DNA of 8,050 nucleotides from Gemmatimonadota bacterium (GCA_003221075.1 QHUF01000063.1:1-8050), one strand, 5' to 3'. Shown: positions 1 to 5,789, counted from the stretch's first letter. Translations and numbers: made by a program. Notes: generated from the letters alone by a model not told the origin.

Positions 1-797
1 ACGGTCGAATCGATGAACGCGAACTTCACCGCCTCCCGCCTGCCTGCCGGCGTCTCATCGTAGCTCCGCGTCTGCACGACGGAGGAGTGGAGATACAGGT
101 TGTGCGGCATCACGGTCGCGCCCAGGATGCCGATCGAGATATAGAGCCTGTCGGGATCTTTCAGAATCGACGCACTGGGTAGGAACCCCGCGAACACCGC
201 GCCGGCGTCGGGCTTGGAGATCAGAATCTCGAACAGGAAGCAGCCGGCGATCGTCGCGATCAAGACGACGACCAGGGCCTCGAGCAACCGGAATCCCTTG
301 TGTTGCATGTAGAGCACGATCAGCACGTCGAGCGACGTGATGACGATCCCCCACGCGAGCGGGATGCCGAACAACAGGTTCAGGGCGATCGCGGAGCCGA
401 TGACTTCCGCCAGATCGCACGCGGCGATCGCGATCTCGCAGATGATCCACAGGAAAAACGAGACCGGCCGCGAATAGTGATCGCGGCACGCCTGCGCGAG
501 ATCGCGGCCGCTCACGATGCCGAGTTTTGCGGCGAGACCCTGCAACAGGATCGCCATCAAGTTCGACAACAGGATCACGGTGAGGAGCGTGTAGCCGAAC
601 CGCGCACCGCCCGCGAGATCGGTGGCCCAGTTGCCGGGATCCATGTAACCCACGGCGACGAGGTATCCCGGACCTGCGAACGCGAGCGCCTTCTTCCACC
701 ACGCGCCCGGTCTGACCGGGACGGTGCGGTAGACCTCGGCGAGGCTGGGCGTCAGCCGCGAATGGCGCCAACCCGCGTCGATCGCGCTATTCGCCAT
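1..797 (-). CDS. mntH: Nramp-family divalent metal (Mn2+/Fe2+) transporter, MntH-like, C-terminus beyond window
   Basis: Inner-membrane Nramp transporter, expected to import Mn2+ (possibly Fe2+) with protons. The 265 residues visible start MANSAIDAGWRH and run off the window start; the family is usually 400-450 residues, so about 60% is present. The first hydrophobic segment holds DPGN (residues 53-56) and the sixth holds A227-T-V-M230-P-H-N. In solved Nramp structures the equivalent Asp, Asn, Ala and Met bind the metal, and all four are present. Further hydrophobic segments lie near 70-90, 112-128, 132-164 and 170-194. The ATG lies inside the end of mntR, an 11-base overlap (787-797), so the two are probably co-transcribed and translationally coupled from the metal-controlled mntR promoter. 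Family assignment is secure. Mn preference is inferred from the regulator, because Nramp proteins also carry Fe2+, Co2+ and Cd2+. Confidence 0.95.
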   Translation of the reverse strand, partial: MANSAIDAGWRHSRLTPSLAEVYRTVPVRPGAWWKKALAFAGPGYLVAVGYMDPGNWATDLAGGARFGYTLLTVILLSNLMAILLQGLAAKLGIVSGRDLAQACRDHYSRPVSFFLWIICEIAIAACDLAEVIGSAIALNLLFGIPLAWGIVITSLDVLIVLYMQHKGFRLLEALVVVLIATIAGCFLFEILISKPDAGAVFAGFLPSASILKDPDRLYISIGILGATVMPHNLYLHSSVVQTRSYDETPAGRREAVKFAFIDST

Positions 798-1482
798 CGA
801 CGGGCCTGCACAAGAGCAGCAACGCCAGCTCCTGACCCACGACGCGGGTGGTCCCGTCGCCCAGGCGCACGATCGTCGGACCATTGAACGGCTGCCGGTC
901 GATCACCGCCAGGTGCACGCCCGGCGTCAGCCCCTGCTCGGCGAGGTAGTGCAGCCGCTCTGTGTTCTCGTCGCCCACCTCCTGAAGCACGACGCTGCTG
1001 CCCACTTTCGTCTCGGCGAGCCTCACGAGCTCCGCTTCTTCGATTTCCCCGGCCGCGGTGGGAATCGGCGCGCCGTGCGGATCGTACCGTGGCTCGCCCA
1101 GCGCATCCGCCATGCGCCCGATCAACTTCTCCGACACCGCATGCTCCAGTTGCTCGGCCTCGACGTGGACGTCGCCCCAGTCGTAGCCCAGCTTGCTCGT
1201 GAGGTACGATTCGAGAATGCGGTGACGACGGATCATTTGCAGCGCCGCGCGACGTCCCTGAGGAGTGAGCTGCACCCCGCGATACGGGACGTGCTCGATG
1301 AGCCCGGTTTCGGAGAGCCGCTTCATCATGCCGCTGACCGACGGAGGCGCGACCGAGAGCATTTCCGCGATGTCGCTCGTCGTCGCGAAACCGCCCTGGC
1401 TGGTGAGATGAAAAACAGATTTGAGATAGTCTTCGACGGACCGTGTCAGCGGCGGTTGTGGTGATCGAGTCGTGGCGTTCAT
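787..1482 (-). CDS. mntR: DtxR/MntR-family metal-dependent transcriptional repressor with C-terminal FeoA (SH3-like) domain
   Basis: Metal-sensing repressor, 231 residues, of the long three-domain type. A winged helix spans about 15-75, with recognition helix near APPSVSGMMKRL (45-56) and wing YRGVQLT. The dimer/metal domain spans about 76-145 and an SH3-like FeoA domain about 150-228. Ligand candidates are D18, H87, E91, H106, E110, E113 and H114. At the site where DtxR/IdeR have Cys102 this protein has Glu110, and at DtxR Met10 it has Asp18. That Asp/Glu/Glu/His set matches the Mn-responsive MntR/ScaR class rather than the iron-responsive class, so I infer Mn2+ sensing. The ATG is preceded by GGGGG at a 4-base spacing. 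The gene overlaps the transporter by 11 bases, and a DtxR-type palindrome sits on its own promoter, so it probably represses itself and mntH when metal is plentiful. The symbol is by class, not by proven orthology. Confidence 0.93.
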   Translation of the reverse strand: MNATTRSPQPPLTRSVEDYLKSVFHLTSQGGFATTSDIAEMLSVAPPSVSGMMKRLSETGLIEHVPYRGVQLTPQGRRAALQMIRRHRILESYLTSKLGYDWGDVHVEAEQLEHAVSEKLIGRMADALGEPRYDPHGAPIPTAAGEIEEAELVRLAETKVGSSVVLQEVGDENTERLHYLAEQGLTPGVHLAVIDRQPFNGPTIVRLGDGTTRVVGQELALLLLCRPVDGE

Positions 1483-1502
1483 GCAACCCCCGGGGACAAA
1501 GC

Positions 1503-1519
1503 CCTGTCAACGAGACAGG
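1503..1519 (-). other. Small inverted repeat at the 5' end of the predicted mntR transcript
   Basis: CCTGTC and GACAGG form a 6-bp stem around a 5-base loop. With one bulged G the stem extends to 8 bp on the transcript strand. It lies between the predicted mntR start of transcription (about 1518) and the ribosome site. It could stabilise the 5' end of the mRNA or be a minor protein-binding site. It has no U-run, so it is not a terminator, and it does not resemble the yybP-ykoY manganese riboswitch. Confidence 0.3.
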
Positions 1520-1522
1520 CTG

Positions 1523-1536
1523 TTAGGCTAGCCTAA
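1523..1536. promoter_or_regulatory. DtxR/MntR-type operator palindrome upstream of mntR-mntH
   Basis: TTAGGCTAGCCTAA is a perfect 14-base palindrome. It closely resembles the core of the known DtxR/IdeR box (TTAGGTTAGCCTAACCTAA). It lies 41 bases upstream of the mntR ATG and covers the predicted -10 hexamer, so a bound dimer would block RNA polymerase. Its position directly before a DtxR-family gene supports autoregulation of mntR-mntH. Binding by this particular protein is inferred. Confidence 0.85.
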
Positions 1537-1553
1537 GTCTCAAATATTGTCAA
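1525..1553 (-). promoter_or_regulatory. Predicted sigma-70-type promoter of mntR-mntH
   Basis: On the minus strand a perfect TTGACA (-35) lies at 1548-1553, followed by a 17-base spacer and TAGCCT (1525-1530) as a weak -10 (three of six consensus bases). Transcription would start near 1518, giving a 5' leader of about 36 bases with GGGGG as the ribosome site. The region is AT-rich compared with its surroundings. The -10 lies wholly within the palindromic operator, the usual layout for a repressed promoter. Confidence 0.6.
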
Positions 1554-1576
1554 GCGAAGATGTGGATTTTGTAAGA

Positions 1577-2152
1577 CTAAGAAACTAGGCTAATTAACGG
1601 TGTGAGAATGCGCTCACTCATGCCCCAGATAGTGCGATTCCCCAGTGTGTACGCAGGAAGTACCCGTCGGGGGATGCCAGGATGATCGACTATGACCTCT
1701 CCCCGTGCGGCGGGGGCCTGAAGGGCTCGGAACGACACCCAAAAGGCATCCTGGACCTCCGGGCCGACGACAATGGTTGGCCGGGCTGTCAACGCGAATA
1801 CAAAAGGGCGAACGACGACGGGCGGGAGCACCGGCGTCCGCGGGTATAGGTCGTCGAGCACTCCCAGCGGTTCCGCGGCTGACAAATCGACGCCGACTTC
1901 CTCCATCGTTTCGCGGATTGCGGTCGCCCGGAGATCGGCATCGCCGGGATCGCGGCGGCCGCCGGGAAAGGCGATCTGGCCTGACCAGGTATCGCCGGCG
2001 CGCACCGCCCGCTGGATGAACAGCGCCTCGAGCCCTTCGTCGCCGTCGTGCAGGATCACGGCGACGGCGGCCGGAATCATCCCGGCTTCCAGAGGAATTT
2101 CGGTCGGCCGGTAGTCGCGCAGCGTGATCCGTGCTTCCTGGAGGGTTTTCAC
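1577..2152 (-). CDS. Nudix hydrolase of the CoA-pyrophosphatase (NudL/Pcd1-like) class
   Basis: Cytoplasmic hydrolase, 191 residues, close to the 192 of E. coli NudL. Proteins of this class cleave CoA or acyl-CoA to 3',5'-ADP and phosphopantetheine. A NuCoA-type stretch, LFIQRAVRAGDTWSGQIAFPGG in two runs (44-53 and 54-65), precedes a Nudix box with GG (64-65), D68, D71, R80-E81, E84-E85 and G87. The spacing from GG to RE is the same as in NudL. The C-terminal WGM (about 176-178) is also typical. The start is GTG at 2152, with GGGGA just upstream and a heptamer repeat behind it. An ATG at codon 25 follows GGAAG but would remove the N-terminal helix. It lies 41 bases downstream of the broken SDR gene and upstream of mntR on the same strand. 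Substrate is inferred from class only. Confidence 0.9.
   Translation of the reverse strand: MKTLQEARITLRDYRPTEIPLEAGMIPAAVAVILHDGDEGLEALFIQRAVRAGDTWSGQIAFPGGRRDPGDADLRATAIRETMEEVGVDLSAAEPLGVLDDLYPRTPVLPPVVVRPFVFALTARPTIVVGPEVQDAFWVSFRALQAPAARGEVIVDHPGIPRRVLPAYTLGNRTIWGMSERILTPLISLVS
1585..1592. promoter_or_regulatory. Possible isolated half-site of the metal operator
   Basis: CTAGGCTA matches seven of eight bases of the left half (TTAGGCTA) of the palindrome at 1523-1536. A few bases away GACTAAG (1575-1581) matches six of seven bases of GCCTAAG from the right edge. It falls in the last codons of the Nudix gene, about 60 bases upstream of the main operator. It could be a weak accessory site or chance plus coding sequence. 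Confidence 0.2.
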
Positions 2153-2167
2153 GAGTCCCCAATCCCG

Positions 2168-2195
2168 AGCCCCTAGCCCCTAGCCCCTAGCCCCT
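2168..2195. repeat. Four perfect tandem copies of a 7-base unit, AGCCCCT
   Basis: AGCCCCT is repeated four times without error (2168-2174, 2175-2181, 2182-2188, 2189-2195), ending at the stop codon of the SDR gene. It fills most of the 41-base gap before the Nudix gene. Each unit junction carries CTAG, a tetramer that is rare in many bacteria. On the coding strand the repeat reads AGGGGCT and lies shortly upstream of the GTG of the Nudix gene, so copy number could affect spacing or translation. Such arrays arise by replication slippage; no function is visible. Confidence 0.85.
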
Positions 2196-2902
2196 AGGCG
2201 GAGACCTCCTCGCCGCCGTCGACGTTGATCACGTTGCCCGTGATCCAGTCGGCGCCGGGATTGGACAGTGCCACGATTGCGCCGCCGAGGTCGGCGGGGG
2301 TCGTGAGCCGGTGGTGCGGATTCCGCTGCGTCGCGATCTCGACGAGCTTCTCGTTCCCGGGAATCTTCCGCAGCGCCGGCGTATCGGTCACGCCGCCCCG
2401 CAGGGCGTTGACGGCGATCCCGTGGGGCGCGAGCTCGAGCGCCAGCTGGCGGGTATGGGACTCGAGGGCCCATAAGCCCGTGTTTAACGACCCCCTGCGA
2501 CCAGTAGACCAGCGAATGCGCCATGACGTCGAGCGTCATGTCGATGTTCATCTTGGTGAGCACGTCGTCCCCGATGTAGGGCTTCAGCGTCCCGAACGCA
2601 AGCGAGTGCAGCAGCACGGCGACGTTGAGCTTCTGTTTGGCGAGCTCGGCGAGGACTTCGGTGCGCTTCTCTTCATCGGCGGCGTTGATGTTGAAGTACT
2701 GCGTCTTGCGGCCCAGTTTTTCGATGTCGCGGCGGATCTCGGCGACATGCTCGAGGCCCGCCTTGCGGTCCAGATGCACGCCCACGATATCATAGCCGGC
2801 CTGCGCGAGCGCCCTGGCCGCCCCTTCCCCAAACCCGCTCGAGGCCCCCAGGATGAGCGCCCACTTCGGAGTTTTTACCTGCGCGTGTGTGGTGTCTGGC
2901 AT
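2194..2902 (-). pseudogene. FabI-like enoyl reductase / short-chain dehydrogenase, broken by an internal out-of-frame deletion
   Basis: The 5' part (2902 to about 2470) encodes MPDTTHAQVKTPKW, the NAD(P)-binding GASSGFG (residues 19-25), LLHSLAFGTLKPY (97-109) and MAHSLVYWSQ (127-136). The 3' part (about 2475 to 2194), in another frame, encodes ALESHTRQLALELAPHG, RGGVTDTPALRKIPG, RLTTPADLGGAIVAL, WITGNVINVDGGEE and a stop. These are the N- and C-terminal parts of one Rossmann-fold SDR of the FabI type. The join (about 2465-2475, GGGCCCTCGAG) goes straight from GLM to ALESH. In this family 25-30 residues carrying the catalytic Tyr and Lys lie between those points, and they are absent from every frame here. 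The length is 709 bases (3n+1). An intact enzyme would reduce an enoyl-ACP or similar carbonyl/enoyl substrate. This version should be inactive unless the defect is an assembly error. The ATG has no Shine-Dalgarno and starts 23 bases from the divergent symporter. Confidence 0.85.
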
Positions 2903-2907
2903 GGCGA

Positions 2908-2914
2908 TATAATA
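2908..2914. promoter_or_regulatory. Shared -10-like element between two divergent genes
   Basis: The 23 bases between the starts at 2902 (minus) and 2926 (plus) contain TATAAT on the plus strand (2908-2913) and TATTAT on the minus strand (2909-2914). From either hexamer transcription would begin within about 6 bases of the start codon, giving very short or absent leaders. Neither gene has a Shine-Dalgarno. No good -35 is seen on either side. Confidence 0.4.
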
Positions 2915-2925
2915 GCCGACATCCG

Positions 2926-4066
2926 ATGAGAAGCCACGTGTGGATGGGAATCGGCCTGCTGGCGGGGCTGTTGCTCGGCCTCCTCGCCGCCGGGCTGGCG
3001 CAGCGCGGATATCCCGCGCTCGCCGATGTGTTGCGCGAGATCCGGCCACTGGGATCGCTGTTCCTCAATCTCTTGTCGATGGTCGTGATCCCCTTAGTCG
3101 CGACGGCGCTGTTCGCGGGAATCGCCAAGCTGGGTGATTTGCGCACGGTGGGGAGGCTCGTCGTGCGCACGCTCACGTTCTTTTGGACGACAGCGATCGT
3201 CGCAATCCTGCTCGGCTTCCTGGTAGGCGCGCTCGTGCTACCGCGCGCGGCGGTGACGCCGGAGCAACAAACCGCCCTGCGCGCGGCCGCCGGTGCCGAC
3301 GCGACCTTCATTCAGCACGCCGCGGAGAATATCCCCACTGGCCTGCAGTTTCTGGTGCAGCTGGTGCCCGCTAATCCGTTCAAGGCAGCCGCCGACGGCA
3401 ACCTGCTCCCCGTGATCGTGTTCGTCACGATCTTCGGCATTGCGGCGGCGACGCTCCCGCTCGAGAAGCGCGCCCCACTGACTAACATCGCCGACGCAGT
3501 CACCGACGTCCTCATTCGCATCATTCACTGGGTGCTGCTGTTCGCGCCGATCGGCATCTTTGCCCTCGTAGGCGATCATCGCGCGGATGTCGCCGCTCAG
3601 GTTTCTGCGCGCAGCGTATCCAGCGATGCTGATGGGCTTCTCCGCCACCTCGTCGATGGCTGCGCTGCCCTTGATGATCGACGCGGCGGACAGGGACTTG
3701 CAGATCCCCCGCCCCGTTTCCGGCTTCGTGTTGCCGCTCGCCGCGTCGTTGAATCGCGGCGGCAGCGCGGTGTTTCAAGCGATTGCGGTGGTCTTCGTCG
3801 CCCGCTTGTACGGCCTGCCGTTCGGCGTGGGAGAGATGCTGGCAGCGGGGGCGGCCGTGTTCCTGGCCTCGCTGACCGTCGCGTCGGTTCCCTCGGCGGG
3901 AGTGATCAGTCTGGTGCCCGCGTTCCAGTCGACGGGGCTGCCCATCGCCGGCCTGACGATCCTTCTGGGCCTCGATCGCATCTCCGACATGTTCCGCACC
4001 ATGACGAACGTCACTGGCCATCTGGCGAGCGCCGTGGTGGTTGCGTCGTTCGAGAATCGGAAATGA
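2926..4066 (+). pseudogene. Dicarboxylate/amino acid:cation symporter (DAACS/SDF family), broken by an internal out-of-frame deletion
   Basis: Inner-membrane symporter of the GltP/DctA family. The 5' part (2926 to about 3570) encodes FLNLLSMVVIPLVATALF, then LVPANPFKAAADGNLLPVIV and LLFAPIGIFALV. The 3' part (about 3573-4066) continues one frame over with ARMSPLRFLRAAYPAML, the hairpin-1-like SATSSMAALP, LNRGGSAVFQ, ASVPSAGVISLVP, GLPIAGLTILLGLDR and RTMTNVTGH. Between FALV and MSPLRF the family normally has some 45-50 more residues, including a membrane helix; here about five remain. The length is 1141 bases (3n+1), and the second frame has a TAG just before the join (3568-3573), so readthrough cannot repair it. 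The substrate site also departs from the norm: NRGGS replaces NMDGT and the NVTGD aspartate is His. The ATG at 2926 has no Shine-Dalgarno; a GTG at 2887 in frame would overlap the SDR start. The 3' end overlaps the glycosyltransferase as ATGA. Confidence 0.85.
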
Positions 4067-5175
4067 GTTGGTTGCTTGCGGCGCCGTGGATTCTGGCGCT
4101 GCTCCTCATTGTGTCGCGCTACCTGATCCACGGACCGCGGCTGCGCGACTACGAGCCACTCACGTCCGGGCCGCTCGTCTCCGTCATCATCCCCGCCCGT
4201 AACGAGGCCCGCAACATCGAGCGCTGTGTGCGATCCGTACTCGCCACCACCTACGCGCCGATTGAAGTGATCGTCGTGGACGACCGCTCGACCGACGGCA
4301 CGGCGGAGATCGTCGAGCCCGCGACCGGCAACCGCGTGCGGCTGGTGCGCGGCGCCGAGCTGCCGGCGGGATGGTTCGGAAAGCAGTGGGCGATCGTGCA
4401 GGGCTACAGGGTCGCCCGGGGCGAGCTGCTGGTGTTCGCGGACGCCGACACCAGGCACGAGCCTGAGCTTCTGCCGCGCGCGGTGCGGGGCCTGCAGACC
4501 GAGCACGTCGACCTGTTCACCGTGCTGCCGCGCCAGGAGATGCGCACCTTCTGGGAACGGCTGATTCAACCGCATGTCTTTGTCGCGCTCGAAAGCCGCT
4601 TCGCCTATCTCGCCTCGGTGAACCGCACGCGCACGTACTGGAATGCGATTGCGAACGGTCAATTCATTTTGACGACTCGGGGCGCATACGAAGCCGTCGG
4701 CACGCACGAGGCGGTCAAACACAGCGTCACCGACGACCTGCTGCTGGCGCAAAACTACGTGCGGGCGGGCAAAGACATCTTCATCGCGCAGGCGCGCGAC
4801 TTCATGGCCACGCGCATGTACGGCTCGCTGCGCGAGATCGTCGCCGGCTGGTCCAAGAACCTCGCGTCGGGCGCGCCGCTGATGGCGCCGCCGATCGCCG
4901 TCGTTCGCGCGGTGCTTCCGTACCTGATGTGGCTACCGGCGCTGTTCTGGCTGGCGCCGCCGATCCTGTGGCTCGCGACCGGCTGGCAGTGGGCCGCCGT
5001 CGCTACCGTCGTATCGCTGCTCACCTGGATCGTGGTGTACGCCCGCGAGCGAGCGCCGGTCTGGTACGCCCTGCTTTATCCGCTTGGCTCAGCCGTCGTC
5101 GCGTTCATCATGTTGCGATCAGCCTGGCGCGGCCGGCGACTGATCGAGTGGCGCGGGCGGAGTTATCGGGCCTAG
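4063..5175 (+). CDS. Membrane-anchored GT2-family glycosyltransferase, HpnB/CrtQ-like
   Basis: Protein of 370 residues. It has an N-terminal membrane segment (3-22), a GT-A catalytic domain (about 38-270) and two to three C-terminal membrane segments (about 285-360). Visible motifs are VSVIIPARNEARNIE (39-53), VVDDRSTDGT (71-80) for nucleotide-sugar binding, GWFGKQWA (103-110), the DAD metal site (127-129), NGQFILTTRGAYEAVG (198-213), TDDLLLAQ (223-230) with the probable catalytic acid, and GWSKNL (262-267). This set is that of the GT2 group holding hopanoid-associated HpnB and carotenoid glycosyltransferase CrtQ, so a lipid acceptor is likely but unproven; no hopanoid or carotenoid gene is in the window. 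It starts in an ATGA overlap with the symporter and so probably depends on that gene's transcription and translation. The symporter lesion brings the upstream 5' half into this frame, but the native start is the ATG at 4063. Confidence 0.9.
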   Translation: MSWLLAAPWILALLLIVSRYLIHGPRLRDYEPLTSGPLVSVIIPARNEARNIERCVRSVLATTYAPIEVIVVDDRSTDGTAEIVEPATGNRVRLVRGAELPAGWFGKQWAIVQGYRVARGELLVFADADTRHEPELLPRAVRGLQTEHVDLFTVLPRQEMRTFWERLIQPHVFVALESRFAYLASVNRTRTYWNAIANGQFILTTRGAYEAVGTHEAVKHSVTDDLLLAQNYVRAGKDIFIAQARDFMATRMYGSLREIVAGWSKNLASGAPLMAPPIAVVRAVLPYLMWLPALFWLAPPILWLATGWQWAAVATVVSLLTWIVVYARERAPVWYALLYPLGSAVVAFIMLRSAWRGRRLIEWRGRSYRA

Positions 5176-5789
5176 AAGTACAGCGTCGCGACCAGCGATG
5201 CGCTCGCCGCCGATCCGCCGATCGACCAGTCGCGGTACCTGCCGCTCAACGAACTTTTCCCCAGACTGTTCTGGTAGGAAAGCGATGCGGTCGCCAGGGC
5301 ACCGATGCCGAATCTGGAGGTGAGGAGATACGTTCCTCCTACATCAGCAAATGCCCCGGCCATCCATCCGTTTGTCTGTGACGATCCAGTCGGGTCTCGA
5401 CTGGCGAAGTGATTGAAGCCCGCGAGCGCACCAAACGAATAGTGCGAGACGACCTTGGCCGCGGTGCCGTCGCCACTATACTGCCGCCAGCCGAAGCGCA
5501 CTTGCGTGAACGCGTTTGAATTCAAGTGGGCGAATCGATTTGCACCGCTACTATCGGTCGTCAGCTCTTCGGAATGAGCGCCGCCAAGCCGCAGATCGAG
5601 TACGAGTGCGCAGGTCGGTGAACGAAACTTGATGAACCCCAGCGAGCCGAAACCCGCGCCAGCCTGAAATTGCGCGGCCCACTGACCTTGGTGGAACGGA
5701 GTCGCGTTCGCTTTAGCGGTGGAGTCCTGACCAAAGAGGGAGAAGGGAAGCACTAGGAGGGCGGCGCAGACAACTGGACGACGGGTCAT
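5172..5789 (-). CDS. Small outer-membrane beta-barrel protein, unknown function
   Basis: Secreted protein of 205 residues. A signal peptide is clear: MTRRP followed by VVCAALLVLPFSLFG and a likely cut near residue 20. The mature part alternates polar and hydrophobic residues with many Gly and aromatic positions (for example QFQAGAGFGSLGFIKF, TQVRFGWRQYSG, SFGALAGFNHF) and ends SLVATLYF. A C-terminal Phe after alternating hydrophobics is the usual outer-membrane insertion signal. About 185 mature residues would suit an eight-stranded barrel; this is an inference. I do not recognise a specific family. The ATG has GAGG six bases upstream. The gene lies 81 bases downstream of the NicO-type transporter on the same strand and may be co-transcribed with it. 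Its stop overlaps the glycosyltransferase stop by four bases in opposite orientation. Confidence 0.8.
   Translation of the reverse strand: MTRRPVVCAALLVLPFSLFGQDSTAKANATPFHQGQWAAQFQAGAGFGSLGFIKFRSPTCALVLDLRLGGAHSEELTTDSSGANRFAHLNSNAFTQVRFGWRQYSGDGTAAKVVSHYSFGALAGFNHFASRDPTGSSQTNGWMAGAFADVGGTYLLTSRFGIGALATASLSYQNSLGKSSLSGRYRDWSIGGSAASASLVATLYF

Noticed and set aside
300..887. Plus-strand ORF of 195 residues over mntH
   Set aside because: Antisense shadow of an Nramp gene with clear motifs; low-complexity Arg/Asp composition.
913..1464. Plus-strand ORF of 183 residues over mntR
   Set aside because: Antisense shadow; no recognisable domain, and it would run against the whole mntR gene.
1505..1510. 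Second perfect TTGACA on the minus strand as another mntR promoter
   Set aside because: A -10 at normal spacing would fall on the start codon with no match (GTTGCA). The copy is part of the small hairpin.
2168..2195. Heptamer array as a CRISPR or telomere-like element
   Set aside because: Units are contiguous with no spacers, only four copies, and internal to the chromosome between two genes.
2194..2391. Separate 65-residue small protein ending VDGGEEVSA
   Set aside because: It is the C-terminal tail of the broken SDR; the frame continues upstream as SDR sequence to the deletion join.
3587..4066. Separate 159-residue membrane protein starting at MSPLRF
   Set aside because: It is the C-terminal half of the symporter; the motifs and order match one DAACS gene.
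3775..4752. Long minus-strand ORF (325 residues) opposite the symporter and glycosyltransferase
   Set aside because: Its protein is Arg/His/Gln-rich with no motif. It lies over well-supported genes and is a typical high-GC antisense shadow.
2887..5175. Single 762-residue ORF read as a transporter-glycosyltransferase fusion protein
   Set aside because: The true 3' half of the symporter is in another frame (to 4066), and the glycosyltransferase has its own start in an ATGA overlap. The fusion arises from the out-of-frame deletion near 3570.
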